Positions 9,988 to 18,156 of a DNA stretch of 64,000 bases are shown here, piece by piece. The stretch's first letter is position 1, and the number at the start of each line of letters is the position of its first letter. The notes beneath the pieces are model-generated. The model saw nothing but the letters and a program-made list of their open reading frames with translations. It ran no database searches and was not told where the DNA came from. The stretch spans positions 2,717,229-2,781,228 of the forward strand of contig NZ_NWTM01000001.1 in NCBI RefSeq assembly GCF_004137795.1, written 5' to 3'. Made by a program: the position numbers and the translations under genes. Origin of the DNA: Pectobacterium zantedeschiae (lineage in GTDB: Bacteria; Pseudomonadota; Gammaproteobacteria; Enterobacterales; Enterobacteriaceae).

Positions 9988-10209
9988 TTATTTCGCTGCG
10001 CCGGATGTACCACCGCTGGTGCCCGTGCCAGTAATTTGATCGGCGATCTGAGTGAATTTTTCATTCAGCGCTTTTACGAAAATACCATCGCCACCGAAAA
10101 TCGCGCCGATAGCCGCAGCCATTGCCGCCGCAAGAATGCCGTACTCGATCGCCGTTACACCGCTCTCGTCACGCAGGAAAGAACGCAATTTTGCTTTCAT
10201 ATTTTTCAT
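9988..10209 (-). CDS. flp: Flp major pilin
   Basis: 73 residues. A basic leader (KNMKAKLRSFLRDESG) is followed by the Flp signature GVTAIEYGIL: cleavage is expected after G17, with E22 and Y23 of the mature protein forming the Glu-Tyr pair specific to Flp pilins. A hydrophobic helix runs to about residue 43, then a short polar tail ends in a Gly/Thr/Ser-rich segment. The first gene of the tad operon and its likely major subunit; only one flp copy is seen. Confidence 0.96.
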   Translation of the reverse strand: MKNMKAKLRSFLRDESGVTAIEYGILAAAMAAAIGAIFGGDGIFVKALNEKFTQIADQITGTGTSGGTSGAAK

Positions 10210-10521
10210 AGGAAGACTCTCTAATCCGCAGCCAAAGAAATCATGGCCTACTCAGGATCGGGGGGCGCCATGATGATAATAAGATTAATAATGAGACTTA
10301 TTATCAAACACCGCAAGCAGCAGAACATTAATATTCGTTAATCTTTCCATACAAAAAATTATCAATATAAATCAATAATTAACATAAATTTCGTTGCGGA
10401 TAAAATTAATAAATATTCATATTTTTTGCAGGGATATTCATAAAAAATAAGAGAAGATCGTCGTGGTAAACGGAGTACAAACCACTTACCACAAGTCGTA
10501 TTTATTGTGAGAAAAAAGGCA
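10210..10521. promoter_or_regulatory. AT-rich flp promoter region with a 10-bp inverted repeat
   Basis: This stretch separates the end of the histidine kinase gene from flp. It contains perfect 10-bp inverted arms (TGATAATAAG at 10274-10283 and CTTATTATCA at 10297-10306) 65-97 bases upstream of the flp ATG, which could be an operator or a hairpin in the flp leader. The minus-strand 19-mer starting at 10305 matches the Fur consensus at 14 of 19 positions. Arms GTGGTAA/TTACCAC at 10463-10492 could end the kinase transcript. No clear -35/-10 pair could be fixed. Confidence 0.45.
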
Positions 10522-12021
10522 TTAACAGCGATTAAGACACAGATAGACGTTCAACCCCGGCTCGGAAGAGTCCAGATAGAGCTTGCCACCGTGTAGATCG
10601 GTAATCGCCTGAACCAGAGACAACCCTAATCCATAGCCGGACTGAAACCAGGTATCCAGCCGTTGAAAACGCTGCAACGCTTTAGCATGAAGTGCAGGCG
10701 GAATTCCTGGGCCACGGTCAGCAACACTTAGGGCGATCCAGCCGCGATAAAGCGTCACACTCAAGGTGATGTATTTCCCCTGTGCTGCGTATTTCAGCGC
10801 ATTTTCCACCAGATTCGCCAGCGCCTGAAACAACAGCGCACGGTCACCAAAAAGCTGGATTCCGGCTTTGATTTCAATCGTCAAGCGGCAGCCGCGCGTT
10901 TCCGCTAGCGGTTGATAATATTCGGCAATTTCTTCCAGCAGCTGGCGCGCCTCAATATTCTCAAACTGATGCACGCAGCGTCCGCTCTCAATTTCACCGA
11001 TGCGCATCACGGTACGGAACAGCCCGAGGATCTTATGTACCTCATCCACCGCCAGATTCAATTCATCACGAATATCGTTATCCAGCCCGGCGCGCTCCGT
11101 CAGATTAAACAGGCGATTTTGCAGATGCGTCAGCGGGGTACGCAGTTCGTGTGCGACATGGCTCGATGTATTGCGCACCTGTTCCATCAAGCGCTCAATC
11201 CGCTCCAGATTCTGGTTAATATCAGCGCTCAGGCTGTCAAAATCATCGTCGTAGGGCGACAACGGCATACGCACCTGCTGCTCACCGCTGCTGTAGCGGT
11301 GCAGCGCCGCGCGGATTTTCTCCACGCTGCGCAAGCTACGTAAGCTGAAATGGCGGCTGACAAGCAGGCAGAAGAGCAACACGATAAACAATCCAGCCCC
11401 TGCAACAAGCGGGATCGTCCTCACTCGCTCTAACATGGGCCGAATGTTGTAAGCGGTAAACAGCACGCCTCCGTCATCCAACATGACGGATAAACCGATT
11501 AGATTGGGATCGTCTGGGCTGGAAATTTCGGTTTTAAGACAGCTGACATCCATCTGGCAATCGGTATGCTGGCGCATTTCCAGAGGATGTGTGTTGACAG
11601 AATCGGGGGTTAAAGGATGTGTTCTTAGAGGATGATTGTGATACAGAATATCACCCTGTTTATTCATCACCAGAAACAGTGGTAATTCATCACCTTTCGC
11701 TCGATTATCCTGTCGTAATTGCGCAATCAGGCTATCGGCATTCGTTAAACGCGACTGCATCGAGTAATCGTAAATATTACCCAGAATAACTTCACGGACA
11801 TGTGTTCGAATCAGTGTTTCGCTTAATGAACTGAAACCGACAATACACATCAGCATCATCAATAAGAACAGAAAAACAATGGTTATTGCCTGACGAAAAT
11901 TAGAGGTGCATAAAAAGTCGGGGTATTGGCTTGCCCCAAGTAATTGCCAATGTTTTATTTTTATCTGCCAGCGCTGCCCCAGCCTCTTTATTTTTATTTT
12001 ATTCAGCGTGGCTGCCAACAT
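10522..12021 (-). CDS. Sensor histidine kinase next to the tad locus
   Basis: 499 residues. Membrane helices at about 44-64 and 203-222 flank a periplasmic sensor region of about 140 residues with two cysteines (C155 and C161) that could form a disulfide. A HAMP region follows, then the HisKA phospho-acceptor box SHVAHELRTPLTHL (His 291) and an HATPase_c domain with N-box ANLVENALKYA and G1-box VADRGPGIP. The gene overlaps the response regulator by 23 bases. Its location directly upstream of flp suggests control of the Tad pilus. The signal is unknown. Confidence 0.9.
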   Translation of the reverse strand: MLAATLNKIKIKRLGQRWQIKIKHWQLLGASQYPDFLCTSNFRQAITIVFLFLLMMLMCIVGFSSLSETLIRTHVREVILGNIYDYSMQSRLTNADSLIAQLRQDNRAKGDELPLFLVMNKQGDILYHNHPLRTHPLTPDSVNTHPLEMRQHTDCQMDVSCLKTEISSPDDPNLIGLSVMLDDGGVLFTAYNIRPMLERVRTIPLVAGAGLFIVLLFCLLVSRHFSLRSLRSVEKIRAALHRYSSGEQQVRMPLSPYDDDFDSLSADINQNLERIERLMEQVRNTSSHVAHELRTPLTHLQNRLFNLTERAGLDNDIRDELNLAVDEVHKILGLFRTVMRIGEIESGRCVHQFENIEARQLLEEIAEYYQPLAETRGCRLTIEIKAGIQLFGDRALLFQALANLVENALKYAAQGKYITLSVTLYRGWIALSVADRGPGIPPALHAKALQRFQRLDTWFQSGYGLGLSLVQAITDLHGGKLYLDSSEPGLNVYLCLNRC

Positions 12022-12709
12022 CTGTTTTGTCCTTATCTACCGCGCCTAATGCGTAGCCCATCGCTCTCAGCGTTTTAATTAATGGACGAGGGAATCCTTT
12101 ATCAATTTTCGCCCGCAACTTTGACATATGAACGTCGATCAGATTGGTCTGCGGATCAAAATTATAGCCCCATACCCGCTCTAACAGCATCGTACGCGTA
12201 ATCGCCTGCCCAGGATTTTCCATCAATATAATCAGTAACTTGATCTCTTTATCGGTCAGGTCGATACGCTTACCGCCACGCCATGCTACACGCTGCATAC
12301 GGTCAAGTTGCAGATCTTCAAAAGTCAGCATAGAAGGATTATCGACATGACGTTTACCGCGTCGCGCCATAATATCCAGACGTAATCTAAGCTCATTAAA
12401 ATTAAAAGGCTTACCGAGATAATCTTCCGCACCAAGCTCCAGTCCCATCACTCGATCGACATCACGATCCAGCGCCGAGAGCAGCATAATAGGTGGATGA
12501 CGTGACCCTTGTAATTCACGTAATACCGTAAATCCATCCATGATGGGGAGCATTCTGTCTAACAGAACGACATCATAAACTTCATCCTTGATCGCTTTTA
12601 ATGCGTGTGCGCCATCGTGAACCATTCGGCAAGAATGGCCATGGGAATGTAATTTAGACCCGAGCCAATGGCACAGCACAGAATCATCATCAACCACTAA
12701 TACACGCAT
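11999..12709 (-). CDS. OmpR/PhoB-family response regulator
   Basis: 236 residues. The receiver domain has the acidic pair DDD (7-9), the phospho-acceptor Asp 51 in LLDRMLPIMDG, and the conserved Lys in LGKPFNF. The C-terminal winged helix (about 125-225) ends with the OmpR-type LIDVHMSKLRAKID and TLRAMGYAL segments. Cognate partner of the overlapping kinase. It is the first gene of the two-gene unit, with a Fur-like box about 200 bases upstream. Confidence 0.93.
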   Translation of the reverse strand: MRVLVVDDDSVLCHWLGSKLHSHGHSCRMVHDGAHALKAIKDEVYDVVLLDRMLPIMDGFTVLRELQGSRHPPIMLLSALDRDVDRVMGLELGAEDYLGKPFNFNELRLRLDIMARRGKRHVDNPSMLTFEDLQLDRMQRVAWRGGKRIDLTDKEIKLLIILMENPGQAITRTMLLERVWGYNFDPQTNLIDVHMSKLRAKIDKGFPRPLIKTLRAMGYALGAVDKDKTDVGSHAE

Positions 12710-12912
12710 AACTTTCCCCTATAAACGTGGCTTATTACCTAATTAATTCAGGGTTAATGTCCGTTTATTTTTAATCCGGTCCTTCAAACAGCCATTCACC
12801 CCACACGGTTCTGATACCGTGCAGGCCGTTTTTTACTTCTGTTTTTGCTTCCCAGCTTTTCGTTTATGACTTCTCTACTTCTAGACTTTCTATTTATGAG
12901 AATTGTCCTACG

Positions 12913-12931
12913 GATAATAACAATCATTATC
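12913..12931 (-). promoter_or_regulatory. Fur box upstream of the tad two-component genes
   Basis: GATAATAACAATCATTATC matches the 19-bp Fur consensus GATAATGATAATCATTATC at 17 positions. The only promoter it can serve on the left is that of the response regulator/kinase unit, whose ATG is about 204 bases away; on the right lies the 3' end of yjcE. Binding and direction are inferred. Confidence 0.65.
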
Positions 12932-12985
12932 ATTTAGTGACAAGCAGTTTACAATCACCTGACACAGTTCTGAGACTGGACGTAT

Positions 12986-13020
12986 AAAAAACATCCCCAT
13001 CGCTTACGCCATGGGGATGT
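12986..13020 (-). terminator. Rho-independent terminator of yjcE
   Basis: Perfect 10-bp arms ACATCCCCAT and ATGGGGATGT around a 10-base loop. Read on the minus strand the hairpin is followed by a run of T (TTTTTATACG). It lies about 60 bases after the yjcE stop. Confidence 0.85.
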
Positions 13021-13080
13021 AGAGGAAGGAAAGAGAAAAGAAAGAAATCAACGCAGTAGCAGGAAACGCCTCACTGCGCC

Positions 13081-14727
13081 TTACTCATTTTCGATCAGGA
13101 GTGCTTCCATCAGGTCGAGATCGCGCAGCATTTTTTGCAACGTTTCATTGCTGATCTGCTGGGTGGCGCGTAAGTGATACAACTCTGCACGCTCTGAATT
13201 CAAGGCAGTCAGGCGAAAACGCCGCTCCAGATCCTCAATCAACATACCATTTTCAGGATCGTCTTTATTAATTAACCGTCGACGTAGATTACCGATGACG
13301 CGCGCACTGACTTCTTTCAGCACCTGTTCATCAATGTTTTCCTCTCGATCGGCTGCCAGACGTTCCTCCATTTTGTGCATGCTTTTGATCGCCACTTCCG
13401 CCACGGCCATACGTGCCATGCGGATTTCTTTGGCATGCGCCGCCTTGTCCGCCACCACCACACCGCGCAGCAGAAACGGTAGCGCCAATACGCCACAAAG
13501 CAGAGAGAACAAAATAACGCCCGTGGCGATAAACACCAGTTGATAGCGTGACGGGAACGCCGTGCCATCAGTTAGCAACAGCGGAATAGACAGCACACCC
13601 GCCAGCGTAATCGCCCCTCGGACGCCAGCAAAGGAAGCGATCCACAGTTCACGCGTAGAGAACTCGGCGAAAACCATCGGGCGCTTTTTTTGGATGTGCG
13701 TGCTGTATGTTTTCATCACCCAGAGCCAGCTGAAACGTAACAGCAATAAGGCACCATAGATGATCGCAATATCGGTAAACAGCATCCAGGTTTCAACCGT
13801 TGGGTCGAGTTCAGCCTGCGTAACAGAGGTTTCCAGAATGTCCGGTAATTGCAGACCCAGCATGATGAACACCATGCCGTTGAACACAAACTCCAGCATC
13901 GACCACACGCCGTTGGCACGCATCCTCATCGTGAGTGGCGCGCTACGAATCACACCCGACTGGCCAATCGTCATCCCCGCCGCTACCGCAGCCAAGATGC
14001 CCGATACACCAATGTGTTCTGCGATCAGATATGATGCAAAAGGCAGCAGCAATAACAGTACGATCTGCGTTGCGGCATCATCGCCACTCCAGCGGCTGAT
14101 AACGCGCAGCGATTTACCGAATATCCAGGTCACACCGACGCCCGCCAACAGCCCGCCCAGCGCTACCTGAATAAATTCCAGCGTCGCACCGGAAACCGTA
14201 AACACCATAGTCCCCATCGCAATAGCGACAGCAAACTTCAACGACACCAAGCCGGACGCATCGTTCATCAACGCTTCGCCCTGCAAAATGCCCATCAGTT
14301 TTTTCGGAATACGATCTTCACCGACGATACCCGACAGCGCGACGGCATCCGTCGGCGACAGCACCGCAGCCAGCGCAAAAGCAGCAATCAACGGCATTCC
14401 CGGTACCATCCAGTAGATGAAATAGCCGATGCCCACCACGGTAATCAGTACCAGAACCAGCGCCAACCCAATAATTTCCCGGCCGTGTCTCAGGAACTCA
14501 CGCGTAGGTGTTTTCCAACCGTCGGCAAACAGCAGCGGTGGAATAAAAAGCACCATAAACAGCTCAGGATTGAAATCAACATGCAACCCGAACTGGGGCC
14601 AGGCGAGGATGGCGCCCAGCGCGATTTGCATTAAAGGCAGAGGAATTTGAAAAGGTAAAATGCGGGTAACTACCCCGGACAGGGATACAACCAGGGTCAA
14701 AATAAGAATCGTAAAAAATATTTCCAT
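13081..14727 (-). CDS. yjcE: YjcE-like CPA1-family sodium/proton antiporter
   Basis: 548 residues, closely resembling E. coli YjcE in length and text. About twelve membrane segments; the CPA1 core motifs SPTDAVALSGI (about 125-135) and GEALMNDASGLVSLKFAVAI (about 150-169) carry the ion-binding Asp residues. A cytoplasmic tail of about 130 residues (RMAVAEVAIKSMHKMEERLA onwards) is long and charged. Expected role: exchange of Na+ or K+ for H+ at the inner membrane. ghxP lies upstream on the same strand, as yjcD (ghxP) and yjcE are neighbours in E. coli. Confidence 0.9.
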   Translation of the reverse strand: MEIFFTILILTLVVSLSGVVTRILPFQIPLPLMQIALGAILAWPQFGLHVDFNPELFMVLFIPPLLFADGWKTPTREFLRHGREIIGLALVLVLITVVGIGYFIYWMVPGMPLIAAFALAAVLSPTDAVALSGIVGEDRIPKKLMGILQGEALMNDASGLVSLKFAVAIAMGTMVFTVSGATLEFIQVALGGLLAGVGVTWIFGKSLRVISRWSGDDAATQIVLLLLLPFASYLIAEHIGVSGILAAVAAGMTIGQSGVIRSAPLTMRMRANGVWSMLEFVFNGMVFIMLGLQLPDILETSVTQAELDPTVETWMLFTDIAIIYGALLLLRFSWLWVMKTYSTHIQKKRPMVFAEFSTRELWIASFAGVRGAITLAGVLSIPLLLTDGTAFPSRYQLVFIATGVILFSLLCGVLALPFLLRGVVVADKAAHAKEIRMARMAVAEVAIKSMHKMEERLAADREENIDEQVLKEVSARVIGNLRRRLINKDDPENGMLIEDLERRFRLTALNSERAELYHLRATQQISNETLQKMLRDLDLMEALLIENE

Positions 14728-14966
14728 GCTTTCCTTAGACGTACTCCTAAATCAAAAAATTCTGCCTGCGAGCGCGTGAACTGCCCTTCCATATTTAACG
14801 CATTTAGTCCGGTATGAAAATGGATTTTTAGCTGAAAAGCCGAGATTAATAACAAGGTTGATTATCACACAGAAAACTTAAGCTTAAAGCGAATAAAAAG
14901 GCATATAAACACCCGTTTCGGGGGAATATTACGAGGGAGGAAGGGAAGAAAGGAAAATGTAAGAAG

Positions 14967-14996
14967 TAGACCTTCGGGGCGATGCCAGAAGGTCTA
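14967..14996 (-). terminator. Terminator of ghxP
   Basis: Nine-bp arms TAGACCTTC and GAAGGTCTA around a 12-base loop, 14 bases after the ghxP stop. The minus-strand tail is only moderately T-rich (CTTCTTACATTTTCC). Confidence 0.65.
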
Positions 14997-15009
14997 CAGA
15001 AAAAGAGAC

Positions 15010-16365
15010 TTACAGCGCCCAGCCGCCAGCGTAGAACACCACCAGCGCAATAGCGATAATCACGGTGCCGATGTTCAGTTTACGCCATTCACCGGAGCAG
15101 ATGCGTCCTAATACCAGCGCACCAAAGCCCAGCATGATGCCAGTCACGATGTTACAGGTCAGTACGATAAATACGGCACATACCAAGCCGGACATTGCAT
15201 CAACGAAATCATCAAAATTCAGTTTAGAGACGTTGCCCAGCATCAGCAGACCGACGTACATCAGCGCTGGCGCGGTAGCATAGCCGGGAACCAGATACGC
15301 TAACGGAGAGACAAACAGCAGCAACAGGAACAACACACCGACTACCGTTGCCGTTAAGCCAGTTTTACCACCGGCCGCCGTACCTGCCGCAGATTCGATG
15401 TAGACCGCCGCCGGTGACGTCCCGACCAGACTGGAGAAAATGCTGCTCACGGAGTCTGCAGTCAGTGCTTTACCGCCGTTGATGATTTGCCCGTCTTTAT
15501 CCAACAGGTTCGCCTGTCCAGCTACAGCACGGATAGTACCGGTGGCATCGAACACCGCGGTCATTACCAGTGCCAACACGCTTGGCAGAACTAGCGGCTG
15601 CAATGCGCCCATGATATCCAGACTGAAGATCAGCGACGAACCGTCAGCTGCCGTCAAACTCGGCAACGCAAAGAAGCCAGCGTATTTTACATTCGGGTCA
15701 AAAATCAGCCCCAGAATAGAGATCACAACGATAACCAGCAAAATACCGCCCGGCACGCGACGTTTCTCTAAACCGATGGTCGCCGCCAGCCCTAACAAAG
15801 ACATAATGACGGGGAAAGAGGTGAAATTACCCAGCGCAACCGGCAGGCCGTCAATCGGGTTTTTTACCACCAGACCCACTCCGTTGGCGGCAATAATCAG
15901 CAGGAACAGACCAATACCAATCCCTGTACCGTGTGCCACGCCCAGCGGTAAGTTACGCAGGATCCAGGAACGGATGCCTGTGACAGAAATGATGGTAAAC
16001 AGCACGCCCATCAGGAAAATTGCTCCCAGCGCTACGGGAATACTAATTTGCTGCCCCAGCACCAGACTAAATGCGGTAAATGCGGTCAGAGAGATCGCAC
16101 AGCCAATCGCCATCGGCAAATTGGCCCACAATCCCATCAGCAGCGATCCTAGTCCGGCAACCAGACAGGTCGCGACAAACACGGCTGCTGGCGGGAAACC
16201 AGCCTTGCCCAGCATACTCGGCACCACAATCACCGAGTAAACCATGGCCAGAAACGTCGTCAGGCCAGCTAATACTTCCTGACGCACGTTACTGCCGCGC
16301 TGTGTAATTTTGAAAAAAGCATCAAGCGTGCCTTGCGAGCCAGCCTGACGGGTGGTGTTTGACAT
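15010..16365 (-). CDS. ghxP: GhxP-like guanine/hypoxanthine permease (NCS2/AzgA family)
   Basis: 451 residues from the ATG with AGGGG nine bases upstream; the frame is open upstream but not conserved. Nearly the whole text resembles E. coli GhxP (YjcD), including [13 protein letters not shown], the [17 protein letters not shown] segment and the [19 protein letters not shown] block that is diagnostic for the AzgA-like branch. 12-14 membrane segments. It imports guanine and hypoxanthine with protons. Two PurR-like boxes lie upstream, and the neighbouring hpx genes handle later steps of purine breakdown. Confidence 0.93.
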   Translation of the reverse strand: MSNTTRQAGSQGTLDAFFKITQRGSNVRQEVLAGLTTFLAMVYSVIVVPSMLGKAGFPPAAVFVATCLVAGLGSLLMGLWANLPMAIGCAISLTAFTAFSLVLGQQISIPVALGAIFLMGVLFTIISVTGIRSWILRNLPLGVAHGTGIGIGLFLLIIAANGVGLVVKNPIDGLPVALGNFTSFPVIMSLLGLAATIGLEKRRVPGGILLVIVVISILGLIFDPNVKYAGFFALPSLTAADGSSLIFSLDIMGALQPLVLPSVLALVMTAVFDATGTIRAVAGQANLLDKDGQIINGGKALTADSVSSIFSSLVGTSPAAVYIESAAGTAAGGKTGLTATVVGVLFLLLLFVSPLAYLVPGYATAPALMYVGLLMLGNVSKLNFDDFVDAMSGLVCAVFIVLTCNIVTGIMLGFGALVLGRICSGEWRKLNIGTVIIAIALVVFYAGGWAL

Positions 16366-16479
16366 GGTGGTATCCCCTGAAATGTCATTATTATTTAAGA
16401 GCAATTCTGAACGGTTCCCGCGGCCTTGCCCCGCGAGCGCACCAACATCTCTGGTGCACCATGAACCGTATGGCCTCGC

Positions 16480-16526
16480 ACGCAAACGATTAGCTCGCTG
16501 AATGCAAAACCGGAAAACGTTACTGT
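16480..16526 (-). promoter_or_regulatory. Two PurR-like operators upstream of ghxP
   Basis: On the minus strand, AGCTAATCGTTTGCGT (16480-16495) matches the PurR consensus ACGCAAACGTTTGCGT at 12 of 16 positions with a perfect right half. ACAGTAACGTTTTCCG (16511-16526) matches the ACGCAAACGTTTTCGT form at 11 of 16. The centres are 31 bp apart, three helical turns. E. coli ghxP belongs to the PurR regulon, which supports function. Not tested. Confidence 0.6.
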
Positions 16527-16818
16527 TTCAAGACATTGCAGAATCAAAACAGGCTGTACTAATACGGGCTAGATAAAACGTGCCAGGCAATACGAAGCGC
16601 ACGATTATCCCGCTTCCCCTGCGTTTATTTCAACTGCTAATCGAGACTATTTACCTATCTCACACCATCTTTCTGGTAAGTAAATACGCCGCCAGTACAG
16701 GTAACGCTCAATCCTGCAACCCGCTGAAAACACGTCAGTATGAAGAAAAAGCAGAAAAGGTTTTTAGACGAAAATCAAAACAGCGGTTTACTCCTCACAA
16801 ACTGAATGTTCATTTTTT

Positions 16819-16834
16819 TGTGATTCGCATCACA
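16819..16834. promoter_or_regulatory. Perfect CRP site
   Basis: TGTGATTCGCATCACA has both CRP half sites TGTGA and TCACA intact with the canonical 6-bp spacer, flanked by T and A runs as in strong sites. Seven bases downstream begins the promoter that drives the two small ORFs. Confidence 0.8.
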
Positions 16835-16840
16835 AAAAAG

Positions 16841-16869
16841 TTGACCACCCGTATCAGTACGAGTATTCT
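16841..16869 (+). promoter_or_regulatory. Predicted sigma-70 promoter of the small-ORF transcript
   Basis: TTGACC (16841-16846), a 17-base spacer and TATTCT (16864-16869). Transcription should begin near 16876, which places the CRP centre at about -49.5. This is neither the class I nor class II spacing, so repression is as likely as activation. Confidence 0.55.
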
Positions 16870-16918
16870 TAAAAACGTGAACAGCATCACAGAAAACAAA
16901 TCAACTAACAACGAGGAA

Positions 16919-16996
16919 ATGACCATGAAACTGCTGAACAAAATCATCGCTATGTTTGAAAACATCAACATCAACTTTGGTACTTTCAACCAATAA
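16919..16996 (+). CDS. 25-residue small protein, AzuC-like N-terminal half
   Basis: ATG ACC ATG with a strong ribosome site (GAGG, five bases before the first ATG); either ATG may be used. From the second ATG the peptide starts MKLLNKIIAMFENI, which aligns with the start of the E. coli small protein AzuC (MKLxxxxxxMFxN pattern). The tail is Asn/Phe-rich (NINFGTFNQ). It is the first of two tandem small ORFs between a CRP-linked promoter and a terminator. The frame is open far upstream (to 16580), but that part looks non-coding. The AzuC match is from memory and short. Confidence 0.6.
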   Translation: MTMKLLNKIIAMFENININFGTFNQ

Positions 16997-17023
16997 TTAT
17001 TTAAGAATCGTGGGGATAAAAAG

Positions 17024-17110
17024 ATGCGCGTTGTCCGCAAAATCAATCAAATATTAAAAGCGTTGGGCAAAACCTATCGCGGTGTTAACCCCCACGCTAT
17101 CTTCCGTTAA
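17024..17110 (+). CDS. azuC: 28-residue AzuC-like small protein
   Basis: 28 residues, the same length as E. coli AzuC. The C-terminal half follows the AzuC pattern K-T-[FY]-[KR]-x-V-x-P-x-x-[MI]-F-R (here KTYRGVNPHAIFR). The N-terminal half is a basic amphipathic helix (MRVVRKINQILKAL). A GGGG ribosome site lies nine bases before the ATG. In E. coli, AzuC is a membrane-associated amphipathic peptide reported to act on glycerol-3-phosphate dehydrogenase GlpD, encoded on an RNA that also base-pairs. Homology is inferred from motif, length and context. Confidence 0.65.
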   Translation: MRVVRKINQILKALGKTYRGVNPHAIFR

Positions 17111-17134
17111 TCGTACTCAGTACGTTAACTCCCT

Positions 17135-17165
17135 AAAATGGCTGCCATCCGGTGGCCATTTTTGT
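17135..17165 (+). terminator. Terminator of the small-ORF transcript
   Basis: AAAATGG (17135-17141) pairs with CCATTTT (17156-17162), with further pairs inside, followed by TTTGTTT. It gives a predicted transcript of about 290 nt from the promoter at 16841-16869 and separates it from the convergent hpxB. Confidence 0.75.
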
Positions 17166-17187
17166 TTGTGGTATTCAGTGTACTTTA

Positions 17188-18144
17188 CTACGCGACATAG
17201 GGATGATTCACACGCCAGTGCTCTGCAATATCCTGACGGCGACAAATCCATACGCGCTCATGCTGCTGGATATAATCCAGAAAACGCTGTAAGGCGCGAA
17301 AACGTCCCGGCCTACCGAGTAAACGACAATGCATACCTATGGACAGCATTTTTGGTGCAGTCTCCCCCTCGGCATAAAGCACATCAAAGCTGTCTTTCAA
17401 ATAGCTGAAAAACTGCTCGCCGCTGTTAAACCCCTGCGGTGAGGCAAAACGCATATCATTGGCGTCAAGGGTATACGGCACGATAAGGTGAGGATGTACA
17501 TCGCCAGTACTTATTTTCACTGGCATCCAGAATGGCAAATCATCACCATAATAGTCACTGTCGTACCAAAGATCGTTCTGCTCAACGACCAACTTACGGG
17601 TGTTGGGACTGTCTCGACCGGTATACCAGCCTCGTGGAGGCTGACCAAATAGCGCCGTTAAGACGTCGATCGCCTTATTCATGTGATCACGTTCAGTATC
17701 GATGTCCATATTTTGATAATGAATCCAACGCCAGCCGTGACTCACAACATCGTACTCAGCCGACTTGATAGCATCCACAATCGCCGGATTACGTGCCAGC
17801 GCCATCGCGACGCCAAATACCGTTAGCGGCAGGCCGCGCCGCTGAAACTCCTGATGGATGCGCCAAAACCCTGCGCGAGAACCATATTCATACAATGAAT
17901 CCATTGACATATGACGGTCGGGATAACTCGCAGCGCCAATAATCTCGGACAGAAACTGCTCGGAGCCCGCATCACCATGCAAAACGTTATTTTCCGCGCC
18001 TTCTTCATAGTTCAATACAAACTGCACGGCGATTCTGGCATTTCCAGGCCAGTTAGCCTGAGGTGGATTGCCCGCATAGCCAATAAGATCGCGTGGATAG
18101 TCTTCGTCAATGGCGCCAATCAATGCGGCAGATGCTTTTATCAT
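17188..18144 (-). CDS. hpxB: Allantoinase, PuuE/HpxB type (polysaccharide-deacetylase fold)
   Basis: 318 residues. The text follows the PuuE family: YPRDLIGYAGNPPQANWPG near the start, NYEEGAENN, GSRAGFWRIHQEF and GWYTGRDSPNTR. This metal-independent-looking NodB-fold allantoinase opens the allantoin ring to allantoate. It is the last gene of the hpxS-hpxA-hpxB unit, 12 bases after hpxA. The classical metal-dependent AllB type is excluded by fold. Confidence 0.92.
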   Translation of the reverse strand: MIKASAALIGAIDEDYPRDLIGYAGNPPQANWPGNARIAVQFVLNYEEGAENNVLHGDAGSEQFLSEIIGAASYPDRHMSMDSLYEYGSRAGFWRIHQEFQRRGLPLTVFGVAMALARNPAIVDAIKSAEYDVVSHGWRWIHYQNMDIDTERDHMNKAIDVLTALFGQPPRGWYTGRDSPNTRKLVVEQNDLWYDSDYYGDDLPFWMPVKISTGDVHPHLIVPYTLDANDMRFASPQGFNSGEQFFSYLKDSFDVLYAEGETAPKMLSIGMHCRLLGRPGRFRALQRFLDYIQQHERVWICRRQDIAEHWRVNHPYVA

Positions 18145-18156
18145 CGTCTTATTTCC

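Larger units (their letters stand above)
12710..13080. other. Intergenic region with Fur box, terminator and a short open remnant
   Basis: Between the yjcE stop and the response regulator start. It holds the yjcE terminator (12986-13020), a Fur-like box (12913-12931) and, on the minus strand at about 12771-12863, a 30-codon open frame without a start codon ending in the coding-looking string RTVWGEWLFEGPD, possibly a gene remnant. No RNA gene was recognised; a RyhB-like core was looked for and not found. Confidence 0.5.

Noticed and set aside
12710-13080. RyhB-type small RNA next to the Fur box
   Set aside because: No stretch matching the conserved RyhB core or a fitting terminator downstream of the Fur box was found.
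16580-16918. Upstream in-frame extension of the first small ORF (a 138-codon frame)
   Set aside because: It spans the CRP site and promoter, has no ribosome site at its start and lacks protein-like composition; only the last 25 codons have a good ribosome site.
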